Made by a program: the position numbers and the translations under genes
The notes under the pieces: model-generated
What the model was told of the DNA's origin: nothing
What the model saw: only the letters and a program-made list of their open reading frames with translations
Database searches by the model: none
In this document: one piece after another, positions 9,043 through 19,223 of the stretch
How the letters are laid out: each line of letters starts with the position of its first letter
Position numbering within the stretch: position 1 is the first letter of the stretch
NCBI GenBank assembly: GCA_006212045.1
Contig: PZPK01000008.1
Span: 83,076 to 147,075 of the forward strand
Source of the DNA: Oleiphilus sp.
GTDB taxonomy: Bacteria; Pseudomonadota; Gammaproteobacteria; Pseudomonadales; Oleiphilaceae
Length of the DNA stretch: 64,000 nt
Reading direction: 5' to 3'

Positions 9043-9804
9043 CTATACCGGATTATCGATATCGATAAACTGCCAGTCCAGGTCAAATCGCTCGCCCAGG
9101 TGCTGTGCCAGCGCCTGCACACCATAGCGCTCGGTGGCATGATGCCCGGCTGAAAAATAATGCACTCCGGTTTCTCGCGCCGTATGAAAGGTCGGTTCTG
9201 AAATTTCACCGCTCAAGTAAGCGTCCACGCCTTGCGCAACGGCCTGCTCGATCATTCCCTGTGCGGCACCCGTGCACCAGCCAATACTGCTGATCATTTG
9301 ATCGGGGTCACCCACGTGCTGGCAATCGCGCCCCAGCACTTTGGAAATTTTGTTCTGCAGCTCTTTTGCCTGCATCGGCTTTTTCAAATGTCCTATGTTG
9401 CCAATTACCGGACGGGCTTTAGGATCCAGTGGGCCTTCGATGTCGAAATCGAGCACACGGGCTAACTGAGCGTTATTGCCTAACTCCGGGTGCGCATCCA
9501 AGGGTAAATGATAGGCCAGAAGGCTCAAATCATGGCCTAGCAGGGATTTAAGCCGTTTTCTCTTAAGCCCTGTAATTTCTGCCGCTTCACCTTTCCAGAA
9601 GTAACCATGATGCACCAGAATCAGGTCGGCATTCTGTTCGATCGCCGCATCGATCAGCGCCTGACAGGCAGTTACTCCAGCGACAATCCTGCTCACTTTT
9701 TCGCGCCCCTCGACCTGCAAGCCATTCGGGCAATAATCGCGGATGCTGGCCAGATCAAGCAGCTCTGCACAATAGCGTGTCAATTCCCGCAAAGTGGTCG
9801 ACAT
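9043..9804 (-). CDS. Nif3-like dinuclear metal-centre protein (YbgI family)
   Basis: Nif3/YbgI proteins form toroidal hexamers with two metal ions per subunit. Their reaction is not settled; links to GTP cyclohydrolase-type folds and to DNA or tRNA processes have been proposed. The product has the usual length of 253 residues. Likely metal ligands are visible: HHGYFW near residue 65, the aspartate/histidine stretch YHLPLDAHPELGNN, and SAGHHATER near the C-terminus. An AGAGGA ribosome site precedes the ATG by nine bases. It follows hisC by 39 bases on the same strand and is probably the last gene of the murA-his transcript. Confidence 0.88.
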   Translation of the reverse strand: MSTTLRELTRYCAELLDLASIRDYCPNGLQVEGREKVSRIVAGVTACQALIDAAIEQNADLILVHHGYFWKGEAAEITGLKRKRLKSLLGHDLSLLAYHLPLDAHPELGNNAQLARVLDFDIEGPLDPKARPVIGNIGHLKKPMQAKELQNKISKVLGRDCQHVGDPDQMISSIGWCTGAAQGMIEQAVAQGVDAYLSGEISEPTFHTARETGVHYFSAGHHATERYGVQALAQHLGERFDLDWQFIDIDNPV

Positions 9805-9843
9805 GGTTTATTTTCCTCTATTCTTCTATCCGGTCCATCACGC

Positions 9844-10941
9844 TTAAAGCGAAGCGCGCAACACCTCAAGCATTTGGGCATTCTGCTCCGAAGTTCCAAC
9901 GGTCAGTCTGAGACAGGATGAAAGTAATGGATGGGCACCCTCAAGGCACTTCACCAACACACCGCTCGCTTTCATCGCCTCGAACACCTCTTTGGCCGGC
10001 TTTCCTGTACAGCGCACCAGGATAAAATTGGCTTCACTCTCGTAGGGTTCCAGCGCGTCAATCTGCATTAGCGCATTGAAAAGGCGGGTACGTTCCTCGC
10101 ACAATTCACGTGTTTGGGCCACCAGTGCATCATAGTGCTGAAGCGCAAACTCGGCGCTGGTTTGCGTCAGAACGTTGATGTTGTAGGGCAAACGCAGTTT
10201 GTCGAACTCGGACAACCATGCCGGCCGCCCGATCAGAAACCCCAACCTGAGACCGGCCAGACCAACTTTGGAAAGCGTGCGCATGACGACCACATTATCG
10301 TGGTAGGCACACAGCTCAAGCAAATCGGACTCCGTAAACGCCAGATAGGCTTCATCAATCACTACAAGCCCATTACTCGCCTCAATAATCTGCTCAATAT
10401 CGGCAAGCTCGAACACATTACCGGTAGGATTATTGGGTACAGCCAGAAAGATTAATGCCGGATCATGCGCTTTAACCGCTTCCACAAACGTATCGATGTC
10501 AATGCTGAAATCTTCATTCAGGTCGATTCCGTGGTACGGCATCCCGACAAATTTTGCAATCATGCCATACATCACGAACGCGGGCTCCGGTGCCATAATA
10601 CCGCGCTCGCTGTTCGCCAGGGCCATCGCGATTATCTGGATGATCTCATCAGAACCGTTGCCAAGCAGAATATCCAGATTCTGACCGCTCTCCTGCTCCA
10701 ACTTATCCAGTTGCATCAGAGTTCGCAGTTGCGCCTTCAGCGCGCTTGCTGATGGGTCGGGGTATCGGTTGGCTTCCACTTTCGCCAGTGCCTCATGCCA
10801 TTCTGACATGAGTGCCCCGGGCCAGGCGTGCGGGTTTTCCATCGCATCCAGTTTCAGCAAACCGCTGGCATCCGGTACATGATAGGATTTGAGTGCTCTT
10901 ATTTCGGGCCTTATCAATTGCTCGATGATTGTTTCACTCAT
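9844..10941 (-). CDS. hisC: Histidinol-phosphate aminotransferase
   Basis: HisC is a PLP-dependent fold-type I aminotransferase that converts imidazole-acetol phosphate and glutamate into L-histidinol phosphate. The product has 365 residues. The PLP-binding lysine is K225 in RTLSKVGLAGLRLG. Other active-site segments are NGSDEI, PNNPTGN and VVIDEAYL. The reading frame runs further upstream into the end of hisD, but the start at 10941 has a good AAGG ribosome site and matches the family N-terminus (RPEIRALKSYHVPDASG-like). It belongs to the hisG-hisD-hisC run. Confidence 0.95.
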   Translation of the reverse strand: MSETIIEQLIRPEIRALKSYHVPDASGLLKLDAMENPHAWPGALMSEWHEALAKVEANRYPDPSASALKAQLRTLMQLDKLEQESGQNLDILLGNGSDEIIQIIAMALANSERGIMAPEPAFVMYGMIAKFVGMPYHGIDLNEDFSIDIDTFVEAVKAHDPALIFLAVPNNPTGNVFELADIEQIIEASNGLVVIDEAYLAFTESDLLELCAYHDNVVVMRTLSKVGLAGLRLGFLIGRPAWLSEFDKLRLPYNINVLTQTSAEFALQHYDALVAQTRELCEERTRLFNALMQIDALEPYESEANFILVRCTGKPAKEVFEAMKASGVLVKCLEGAHPLLSSCLRLTVGTSEQNAQMLEVLRASL

Positions 10942-11029
10942 AGTGTTACCTTCTGTATTTCCTTTTCTGACAGCGTTGTATCCACACCCTTGGTCCAGAC
11001 ATGCGTTGACCACCGAAGAATGGCCTCGA

Positions 11030-12334
11030 TTAATCCTTGATCCGATACTCGGCAGAACGCGCATGGGCTGTCAGCCCCTCTCCGCGCGCTAAAACAGAAG
11101 CGACTTTACCGAGTTCACTTGCCCCGGTCTCGGAGAAATTCAGAATTGACGAGCGTTTCTGGAAATCATAGACGCCAAGAGGCGAAGAGAAACGTGCAGT
11201 GCCCGACGTCGGCAAAACGTGATTGGGTCCGGCACAATAATCGCCAAGCGCTTCTGCGGTATAGCGTCCCATAAAAATCGCACCGGCATGCGTAATGAGC
11301 TCAATCAATGCCTCAGGATCTTCAACCGACAGTTCCAAATGTTCAGGCGCGATCAGGTTACTCACTTCGGCGGCCTGTTGCAGACTGGAGACATGAATGA
11401 ATGCTGCCCGGTTGGAAATCGAGGACTCAATAATGTCCCGCCGCTCCATTTCCGGTAACAGTTTTTGAATACTGGCTTCGACCGCTTCCAGAAACGCGGC
11501 GTCTGTCGCTACCAGAATCGACTGGGCATTTTCATCGTGTTCGGCCTGTGAAAACAGATCCATCGCGATCCAGTCAGGAGGGGTTTGACCATCACAGATC
11601 ACGAGTATTTCAGAGGGGCCTGCAATCATGTCGATACCCACCTGTCCAAACACTTCTCGCTTGGCCGTGGCGACAAAAATATTGCCGGGCCCCACAATCT
11701 TGTCCACGCGAGGTACCGTCTCTGTGCCATAAGCCAATGCGGCCACAGCTTGCGCACCACCGATTGTGAAGACCCGATCGACCCCTGAAATACGGGCAGC
11801 AGCCAGCACCAGCTCATTCAGCTCACCATCCGGTGTGGGCACGACCATGACCAGTTCACCGACACCTGCTACTTTGGCGGGAATCGCATTCATTAGCACC
11901 GAAGAAGGATACGAAGCCTTGCCTCCCGGAACATACAACCCGGCACGATCCAAAGGAGTGATACGCTGTCCAAGTACTGTGCCGTCAGCCTCCTGGTAAC
12001 GCCACGAGGACGCAGCCTGATGCTCGTGATAACTGCGCACACGCTCCGCGGCTGTTTCCAGCGCCTGACGCTGCTCCGGCGGTAAACTCTCGAGCGCCTG
12101 TTGCATGCGTTCTGCGCTGATTTCCAGCTCTGCGCCACTCACCACGGAAAGGCGGTCAAAACGCTGCGTATAGGCGATCAAGGCCGCATCGCCGCGCCGC
12201 CTGACGTCGGCAATGATGTCCTTCACCGTTGCCTGGACATTACTATCGAGCTTTTCATCCCAAGCGACCAACTCGGCGATCTCATCCCTGCTCTCGGCAC
12301 CTCGAAACGCTATTCTCTTGATTTTCAACACCAT
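11030..12334 (-). CDS. hisD: Histidinol dehydrogenase
   Basis: HisD is a zinc enzyme that oxidises L-histidinol to L-histidine in two NAD-dependent steps, ending the pathway. The product has the standard length of 434 residues. Recognisable parts are [16 protein letters not shown], the glycine-rich [29 protein letters not shown], the motif [10 protein letters not shown], and [11 protein letters not shown], which includes zinc and catalytic residues. The ATG at 12334 is favoured over an upstream TTG (12349) by an AGGAAG site. It lies 42 bases after hisG and 88 bases before hisC. Confidence 0.95.
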   Translation of the reverse strand: MVLKIKRIAFRGAESRDEIAELVAWDEKLDSNVQATVKDIIADVRRRGDAALIAYTQRFDRLSVVSGAELEISAERMQQALESLPPEQRQALETAAERVRSYHEHQAASSWRYQEADGTVLGQRITPLDRAGLYVPGGKASYPSSVLMNAIPAKVAGVGELVMVVPTPDGELNELVLAAARISGVDRVFTIGGAQAVAALAYGTETVPRVDKIVGPGNIFVATAKREVFGQVGIDMIAGPSEILVICDGQTPPDWIAMDLFSQAEHDENAQSILVATDAAFLEAVEASIQKLLPEMERRDIIESSISNRAAFIHVSSLQQAAEVSNLIAPEHLELSVEDPEALIELITHAGAIFMGRYTAEALGDYCAGPNHVLPTSGTARFSSPLGVYDFQKRSSILNFSETGASELGKVASVLARGEGLTAHARSAEYRIKD

Positions 12335-12376
12335 CGACTTCCTGAACAAATTTCTGACGACTACACGCGGGCTTGT

Positions 12377-13009
12377 CTAAGCGCGCGTTGCTTTTTCAAG
12401 CTGCTCTATAATAGGCTGGATTTGGGCATGCTTCATTTTCATGGATGCGCGATTAACCACCAGCCGGGTACTGATGTGATGGATTTCTTCTCGAGGCTCC
12501 AATCCGTTTGCGCGCAGCGTGTTCCCGGTATCCACAATATCCACAATTTCGTCTGCCAAACCCAATATGGGAGCGAGCTCCATCGCTCCATACAGCTTGA
12601 TGATGTCCGTTTGAATGCCTTGGCTGGCATAGTAATTCTTAGCGAGATTGACAAACTTGGTCGCCACCTTCAATCGACCTTCGGGACTTTGATAACCTTT
12701 TTTCGCGGCGGTCATCAGCTTGCATTTCGCGATATTCAGATCCAAAGGCTCGTAAAGGCCATCCGCGCCATGCTCCATCAGGACATCTTTACCGGTGACA
12801 CCCATATCAGCACCGCCATATTGAACATAGGCAGGTACATCCGTTGCCCGAATCACAATAATCTTGATGTGATCCAGGGTGGTATCGAAAATCAGTTTGC
12901 GACTGGAGCTGACGTCTTCCAGCGGCTCAATACCAGCGCTTTTCAGCAAGGGCAGTGTTTCTTTCAGAATGCGCCCCTTTGACAGCGCGATGACGAGATT
13001 GTTTGACAT
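12377..13009 (-). CDS. hisG: ATP phosphoribosyltransferase, short form
   Basis: HisG joins ATP and PRPP in the first, feedback-controlled step of histidine synthesis. At 210 residues this is the short form (HisGS), lacking the C-terminal ACT-like regulatory domain. The short form works as a hetero-octamer with HisZ, which is not in this window. The N-terminal [11 protein letters not shown], the phosphate-binding [14 protein letters not shown] and the central [13 protein letters not shown] are typical. The start at 13009 is chosen because it gives the family N-terminus; seven extra in-frame codons lie upstream. It follows murA by 36 bases. Confidence 0.94.
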   Translation of the reverse strand: MSNNLVIALSKGRILKETLPLLKSAGIEPLEDVSSSRKLIFDTTLDHIKIIVIRATDVPAYVQYGGADMGVTGKDVLMEHGADGLYEPLDLNIAKCKLMTAAKKGYQSPEGRLKVATKFVNLAKNYYASQGIQTDIIKLYGAMELAPILGLADEIVDIVDTGNTLRANGLEPREEIHHISTRLVVNRASMKMKHAQIQPIIEQLEKATRA

Positions 13010-13045
13010 TCCAGGGTCTCTGTTGATCAATTATTCCGGTAACTT

Positions 13046-14335
<1,290 letters not shown>

Positions 14336-14356
14336 TTACAGCTGAAACACGTCACC

Positions 14357-14602
14357 TTAAGCCGGATTACGTGCACGCCATTCTTCCGGAGTGTAGGTCT
14401 TGATGACCACGGCATGTATCGTGCCATCCACAATATACTTATTCAGACAAGCATAGATAGCCTGCTGGCGCTTGACCGCATTGAGCCCCTCAAACATTTC
14501 GCCAATGGCCAATACCTGATACTGATATCCATCGGTCTCAACTTCTACTTCTACATTTTCCAACTGATCAGTAATCAGCTGTTTTACCTGACTGGCTTCC
14601 AT
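14357..14602 (-). CDS. ibaG: BolA-family protein IbaG
   Basis: IbaG (YrbA) is a small BolA-fold protein that, with a monothiol glutaredoxin, coordinates or delivers a [2Fe-2S] cluster; in E. coli it is acid-induced. The product has 81 residues. The candidate ligand region GTIHAVVIKTYTPEEW includes the histidine conserved in BolA proteins. ATG at 14602 is preferred over a GTG one codon before it. It is the first gene of the ibaG-murA-hisGDC run and lies 254 bases downstream of the end of mlaB. Confidence 0.92.
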   Translation of the reverse strand: MEASQVKQLITDQLENVEVEVETDGYQYQVLAIGEMFEGLNAVKRQQAIYACLNKYIVDGTIHAVVIKTYTPEEWRARNPA

Positions 14603-14813
14603 CACTATTCCACAATTAACACTTTCTTGCGGCCCTTGCGCATTTGCAATAAGCCATTGATTTTCGGTAATCCTGAGAAGTTTTCAGGCACCCCGCGCCG
14701 GACGACTCTTCCGACGGGCTGACAATCATACAGCAAAGGAAAGTAGCGCTAAAGATCAATGCAGGCTTCGTGGCTTCTAAAACGCCTGAACGGAAGCAGT
14801 CTTTTAGATATAA

Positions 14814-14830
14814 AAAGCGGGAAGCGCTTT
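14814..14830 (-). terminator. Candidate terminator after the mla operon
   Basis: On the minus strand, AAAGCG and CGCTTT pair around a five-base loop and run into TTTTTA, 26 bases beyond the mlaB stop codon. The stem is short. The remainder of the 253-base gap before ibaG (14603-14855) shows no gene. Confidence 0.4.
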
Positions 14831-14855
14831 GAACAGCGGCCGGGCAGAATTACCC

Positions 14856-15155
14856 CTATTGCAGGGGAAGCATCGATTCAATACCACCTACACGGGCCAT
14901 ATCGTAGAGCTTTGGTGGCAGGTTGCTGAAATTCAACTCACATTTTTCGGCTTGCGCTACCCGCAGACAACACAACATCAGTGACAGAATCGCACTGGAC
15001 ACGGACTCAAGACCTTGAAAGTCGATAGTGAATGCATGCTCTTTTGAGCGTCGGATCAATAGCTCCAACTCTTTTCGGATCGCCACGGATTCATCAATAT
15101 CGCAGGGACCAATCAACGCGACCGTGTGGGCATCCCGCTTTTCAATTTTGGGCAT
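14856..15155 (-). CDS. mlaB: MlaB, STAS-domain subunit of the phospholipid transporter
   Basis: MlaB is the cytoplasmic STAS protein that binds the ATPase MlaF and stabilises the MlaFEDB complex in the inner membrane. This complex moves phospholipids between the outer and inner membranes and so keeps lipid asymmetry. The product has 99 residues and a STAS fold pattern: beta strands around HTVALIGPCDI and the helix-start serine motif LESVSSAILSLM, where MlaB proteins carry a conserved threonine or serine. It is the last gene of mlaFEDCB and begins three bases after mlaC ends. Confidence 0.88.
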   Translation of the reverse strand: MPKIEKRDAHTVALIGPCDIDESVAIRKELELLIRRSKEHAFTIDFQGLESVSSAILSLMLCCLRVAQAEKCELNFSNLPPKLYDMARVGGIESMLPLQ

Positions 15156-15158
15156 GAT

Positions 15159-15851
15159 CTAGCTTTCTCCTTCCAGCCGATCACCTTCCGCAACGCCCTG
15201 GTCCGGCACATCCAGTTCGATATCAACACTCCAATTCTCTATGACCGCTGCAATATCGCCTCTGTGCTCCCGATACTGGGCTTCAAACTTGTCACGAAAA
15301 GCCAGGCCGACATTCACACCAAACACGATCACATTTTCCATCAACCATTGATCGTTCTTGTTTCGGTACATCGAATAGGTCACGGGATAAACATTGCCCG
15401 AGTCGGATATAACATCCATATCAACGCTAGCGCGTTTGTCGCTACGAGGATTGATTTCAGCCTTGGTAACCTTGATATCAAAAGAACCGCTCTCAACCAG
15501 CGTTCTGGTATAGGTATTGAACAGGCTATCCTTGAACACCTGAGTAAATTGTCCACGTTGATCAGGACTGGCCTTACGGGCATATTTGCCCATGACTCGG
15601 GCAGCGATCCTCTTAAAGTCGACGATGCGGCTAAGCGCCCCTTCCATCGCCTTATAGAAACGCATCGGATCCGTGTCGTAATGGACCTTTTCCCGTTCAT
15701 ATTCTGCGAGTAGTTCAACAACATTCTGTTCCACCAGAGCCTTGATCCGGCCCTCTTCCTCAGACTTGCCATCCGCCTGAAGCTGCCCGGCAAAGGCAAA
15801 CCACAAAATCAGCAGCCCAAAGGATCTGAAAATCATACTTGCCCGCATCAT
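15159..15851 (-). CDS. mlaC: MlaC, periplasmic phospholipid carrier
   Basis: MlaC is the soluble periplasmic shuttle of the Mla pathway; it holds phospholipid acyl chains in a deep pocket between the outer-membrane MlaA complex and inner-membrane MlaD. The product has 230 residues. An N-terminal signal peptide covers about residues 1-26 (cleavage near GQLQADG). The family segments MGKYARKASPDQR, FKDSLFNTYTRTL and PVTYSMYRNKNDQWLMENV are clear. The acidic C-terminal tail is somewhat long. Its position between mlaD and mlaB is as expected. Confidence 0.93.
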   Translation of the reverse strand: MMRASMIFRSFGLLILWFAFAGQLQADGKSEEEGRIKALVEQNVVELLAEYEREKVHYDTDPMRFYKAMEGALSRIVDFKRIAARVMGKYARKASPDQRGQFTQVFKDSLFNTYTRTLVESGSFDIKVTKAEINPRSDKRASVDMDVISDSGNVYPVTYSMYRNKNDQWLMENVIVFGVNVGLAFRDKFEAQYREHRGDIAAVIENWSVDIELDVPDQGVAEGDRLEGES

Positions 15852-15869
15852 GCTATGCCCTTCCCTGCC

Positions 15870-16328
15870 TTAAATATCAACCTGGCCGGAGGCAAAAGCC
15901 CCGATCAGTTTTTCCAGATTCAATGCCGATTGCGTGTCAAAAATTGTATCGCCATCCGCCAGAAACTCTTCATCCGCCCCGACACTGATCGCGACATATT
16001 TGTCTCCCAGTAATCCGGCAGTTTGAATAGAGGCAACACTATCAGTCGTGAGATTATCCACCTCTTTGTAAATGTCCATTTCAACCAGCGCACTATAGGA
16101 TTCTCGGTCAAGGGAAATGGCACTGATCTTACCGATCGTAACGCCCGCCAGAGACACTCTGCCGCGTACTGACAACCCACCCAGATCGTCGAACTGCGCA
16201 TATACCTTATAGCTATCCTTCTGGCTGTCCATGCTTAAGCCACTGACCTGCAACGCCAAAAACACAAGCGCCCCCATCCCCAGCAACATAAACACACCCA
16301 CTGCCAACTCTACACTTCGCTGATACAT
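15870..16328 (-). CDS. mlaD: MlaD, MCE-domain membrane-anchored lipid-binding subunit
   Basis: MlaD forms a hexameric MCE ring anchored in the inner membrane above the MlaFE transporter, with a central hydrophobic pore for lipids. The product has 152 residues: an N-terminal membrane anchor (about 7-27), then a single MCE domain with the typical YAQFDDLGGLSVRGRVSLAG stretch (about 44-63) and TAGLLGDKYVAISVG. The C-terminal helix is short. It sits between mlaE and mlaC with tight spacing. Confidence 0.94.
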   Translation of the reverse strand: MYQRSVELAVGVFMLLGMGALVFLALQVSGLSMDSQKDSYKVYAQFDDLGGLSVRGRVSLAGVTIGKISAISLDRESYSALVEMDIYKEVDNLTTDSVASIQTAGLLGDKYVAISVGADEEFLADGDTIFDTQSALNLEKLIGAFASGQVDI

Positions 16329-16360
16329 AGGCTTCTCTTAGACCCTTTTCCCTTAACTGT

Positions 16361-17143
16361 TTAAATCGACCCAAACATCACGGCTGTCAACAAAAAGTCC
16401 AGCCCCAACACTGAAAGCGATGAATATACGACCGTTTTTGTAGTCGCAATACTGATTCCCTCCGAGGTCGGAATCAAATCATAGCCTTGAAATACAGCGA
16501 TCCAGGTGCACACCGCACCAAAGACAACTGCTTTGATCAACCCATTAAGAATATCACCTTCAAACTCAACAGCATTTTGCATATTTGACCAGAATGCGCC
16601 TTCGAATACCCCCAACCAGTCAACACTTACCAGCATGCCGCCAAAGATGCCGACCGCACTGAAAATAATGGCCAGCAAGGGCATCGAAATAAAACCGGCC
16701 CAAAAACGCGGAGCAATTACCCTTTTCATCGGATCAACACCCATCATCTCCATGCTGGTCAACTGCTCGGTCGCTTTCATCAAACCGATTTCGGCTGTCA
16801 GGGCAGAACCGGCCCGCCCCGCAAACAACAGCGCCGTCACAACAGGCCCCAACTCTCTCACCAGCGTCAGTGCAACCATTTGCCCCACAGCCTGCTCGGA
16901 ACCGTAATCGACCAGAATATTGTAGCCCTGCAAACCCAGAACCATGCCGATAAACAGGCCGGACACAATAATAATGATCAGTGACAGCACTCCGATCTTA
17001 TACAACTGGGTCACGAGCAACTGCATTCCCTTCAGACTGAAGGACAGGCCGAGTAAGGCCCGGAGCAAAAATACACCTGAGCGTCCCATGGCGGCACTGT
17101 AGTCCATTCCGGACTGTCCCACTTTTCTGATGAAATTCAACAC
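16361..17143 (-). CDS. mlaE: MlaE, phospholipid ABC transporter permease
   Basis: MlaE is the integral membrane permease of the Mla ABC transporter. The product has the family's length, 260 residues, with about five hydrophobic helices and the conserved loops [40 protein letters not shown] and [11 protein letters not shown]. The latter probably forms the coupling helix to MlaF. The start appears to be GTG at 17143. It lies 108 bases after mlaF. Confidence 0.94.
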   Translation of the reverse strand: MLNFIRKVGQSGMDYSAAMGRSGVFLLRALLGLSFSLKGMQLLVTQLYKIGVLSLIIIIVSGLFIGMVLGLQGYNILVDYGSEQAVGQMVALTLVRELGPVVTALLFAGRAGSALTAEIGLMKATEQLTSMEMMGVDPMKRVIAPRFWAGFISMPLLAIIFSAVGIFGGMLVSVDWLGVFEGAFWSNMQNAVEFEGDILNGLIKAVVFGAVCTWIAVFQGYDLIPTSEGISIATTKTVVYSSLSVLGLDFLLTAVMFGSI

Positions 17144-17251
17144 CTTGACGCGTATTCCCTTAATTATCCGGATTGACTATTTTAAGCCCTGCCACATTAG
17201 GCAGTTTGTTCATTGCCATGTGCTCGGACACCTTGAGTGCCCCGCACATAC

Positions 17252-18070
17252 TTAACTTGCACTTTCATCCATTCCAACAAGATCCATTTCGTACTCCCCC
17301 GCCGGATAATGGAATGGCACAGGCCCATCGGGCAAGCCATTCACGAATTGCTTCACAAGTGGAGAGGTATGGCTTTTCAGTTCGGCCGGACTACCTTCAC
17401 CGATGACACGACCATCGGCAATAATAATGGCATGGTCGGCAATGCTAAGCGCCTCGGCAATATCGTGGGAAACCAGTACACTTGTCAAACCCAGCGCATC
17501 ATTCAACAACCGTATCAGCTGCACCAGCACGCCCATGGCAATCGGATCCTGCCCGGCAAAAGGCTCATCGTACATGATCAGCTCGGGATCCAGTGCGATG
17601 GTACGGGCCAAGGCTACACGCCGGGTCATACCACCCGACAACTCCGATGGCATCAGATCCCTGGCGCCACGCAAACCGACTGCCTGCAATTTCATCAGCA
17701 CGATATCACGAATCATATCTTCAGGCAGTTTGGTGTGCGCTCGCAAGGGAAAAGCAATGTTTTCGAACACGCTCAGATCGGAAAACAGGGCACCACTCTG
17801 AAACAACATGCCCATTTTGGCTCTTGCCTTGAACAATTCCTTGCGTTTCAGACGAGTAAAGTCGACACCGTCGATCAGGACCTGACCACTTTCCGGCTTG
17901 AGCTGGCTCCCGATCAATTTAAGCAGCGTTGTTTTACCAATGCCACTGGGGCCCATAATGGCCGTCACCTTGCCCCTGGGAATGGTCATACTCAAGTCTT
18001 TGAAGATGGAGCGATGGCCCCGGTAAAAGCTCAGTTTTTTTACTTCTATGTACGCTTGCACGGAAGCCAT
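17252..18070 (-). CDS. mlaF: MlaF, phospholipid ABC transporter ATPase
   Basis: MlaF is the ATPase that powers the Mla complex. The product has 272 residues. Walker A is GPSGIGKT at residues 40-47, the signature is ELSGGMTRRVALAR, and Walker B is ELIMYDEPFAGQDP followed by the switch histidine in LVSHD. The tail beyond the nucleotide-binding domain includes GLPDGPVPFHYP, typical of MlaF proteins, which use their C-terminus to contact the neighbouring subunit. It is the first gene of mlaFEDCB and diverges from yrbG across 184 bases. Confidence 0.95.
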   Translation of the reverse strand: MASVQAYIEVKKLSFYRGHRSIFKDLSMTIPRGKVTAIMGPSGIGKTTLLKLIGSQLKPESGQVLIDGVDFTRLKRKELFKARAKMGMLFQSGALFSDLSVFENIAFPLRAHTKLPEDMIRDIVLMKLQAVGLRGARDLMPSELSGGMTRRVALARTIALDPELIMYDEPFAGQDPIAMGVLVQLIRLLNDALGLTSVLVSHDIAEALSIADHAIIIADGRVIGEGSPAELKSHTSPLVKQFVNGLPDGPVPFHYPAGEYEMDLVGMDESAS

Positions 18071-18254
18071 CCTTAATTTTGACCGTGTTATTTAAACAAA
18101 GCTTTTTACCAGATCCAACCTTTAATTTTTAATTCCATTTTCAGATGCCGCAAACATCTGCCGCATGGGCTCTGCGCCGCCAAAAACCGGTTGCAGTTAG
18201 GTCTCAAGTTCCTCACAATGCGCCGTTCATTTAACAGAGGCCCAACACCCCCTC

Positions 18255-19217
18255 ATGCTACTATTTATCACTGCGATCATTATCGGACTGATGGTGCTGG
18301 TATGGAGTGCTGATCGATTCGTATCTGGCGCAGTTGCCACAGCGCTGAATCTTGGCATGACACCCATTATGGTCGGTTTGACCGTTGTTGCTTTCGGCAC
18401 CTCTGCCCCGGAACTCATCGTCTCGGCGACCGCAGCATTTGAAGATTCAGGCAGCCTGGCAGTCGGGAACGCGATTGGTTCCAACATTGCAAATATTGCA
18501 CTGGTCCTTGGGCTAACGGCGCTGGTCTCCGCAATCCCGGTCAAAGACTCGATTCTACAACTGGAATTTCCAATCCTGATTGTGGCAACGGGACTGGCAA
18601 CTTATTTTGTCTGGGATGCAGCCCTTGATATCAGTGATGGCATCGCCCTGTTATTGATACTTTTTGTGGCGCTCGTTGCACTGGCCAAATTGCAAAGCAA
18701 GACCGTCGACGACTTCGAGGAGCTGGAAGAAGGTGAGCAGCTCTCACCCGGAAAAGCCTATGCATGGCTCGCATTCAGTATCCTGCTGCTGCTTGGCAGT
18801 TCCCAGGCACTGGTCTGGGGCGCCAGCGGCATTGCACGGGAGCTTGGTGTCAGTGAACTGGTCATAGGCCTGACGATTGTCGCGATCGGCACCAGCCTGC
18901 CAGAGCTGGCAGCTTCTATCGCCAGCGCGCTGAAAGGCCATCATGACCTTGCCCTTGGCAATATCGTGGGCTCAAACCTGTTTAACCTGCTGGCAGTACT
19001 GGCACTACCGGCGCTGATCAACCCCCTGACACTAGACCCAGCCTCCTTGCGCCAGGACTACGGACTGATGCTGGCACTCACCGCCGGACTCGCGATCTGG
19101 GCGTATGGCGTGCGTCTTGCCGGTAAACATCATCTCGGCAAAATATTTGGCACGATACTTTTTGTAGGTTACCTTGGATATTTAACCCTGCTTTACCAAC
19201 AGTCTCTGGGCGTCTAA
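18255..19217 (+). CDS. yrbG: Calcium/sodium antiporter YrbG
   Basis: YrbG belongs to the Ca2+:cation antiporter (CaCA) superfamily and is an inner-membrane exchanger. The product has 320 residues and consists of two homologous halves of about five helices each. Each half has its alpha repeat: TVVAFGTSAPELIVS near residue 45, with NAIGSNIANIALVLGL after it, and TIVAIGTSLPELAAS near 210, with NIVGSNLFNLLAVL after it. The acidic linker FEELEEGEQ separates the halves. It leads the yrbG-kdsD-kdsC-lptCAB block, as in E. coli and Pseudomonas. Confidence 0.94.
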   Translation: MLLFITAIIIGLMVLVWSADRFVSGAVATALNLGMTPIMVGLTVVAFGTSAPELIVSATAAFEDSGSLAVGNAIGSNIANIALVLGLTALVSAIPVKDSILQLEFPILIVATGLATYFVWDAALDISDGIALLLILFVALVALAKLQSKTVDDFEELEEGEQLSPGKAYAWLAFSILLLLGSSQALVWGASGIARELGVSELVIGLTIVAIGTSLPELAASIASALKGHHDLALGNIVGSNLFNLLAVLALPALINPLTLDPASLRQDYGLMLALTAGLAIWAYGVRLAGKHHLGKIFGTILFVGYLGYLTLLYQQSLGV

Positions 19218-19223
19218 ATTACT

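Noticed and set aside
12101..12982. Long plus-strand frame of 293 codons opposite hisD and hisG
   Set aside because: It is antisense to two clearly identified enzyme genes, has no ribosome site and no family resemblance.
17237..18076. Plus-strand frame of 279 codons opposite mlaF
   Set aside because: It is a shadow of the mlaF gene, rich in histidine and glutamine as antisense frames often are.
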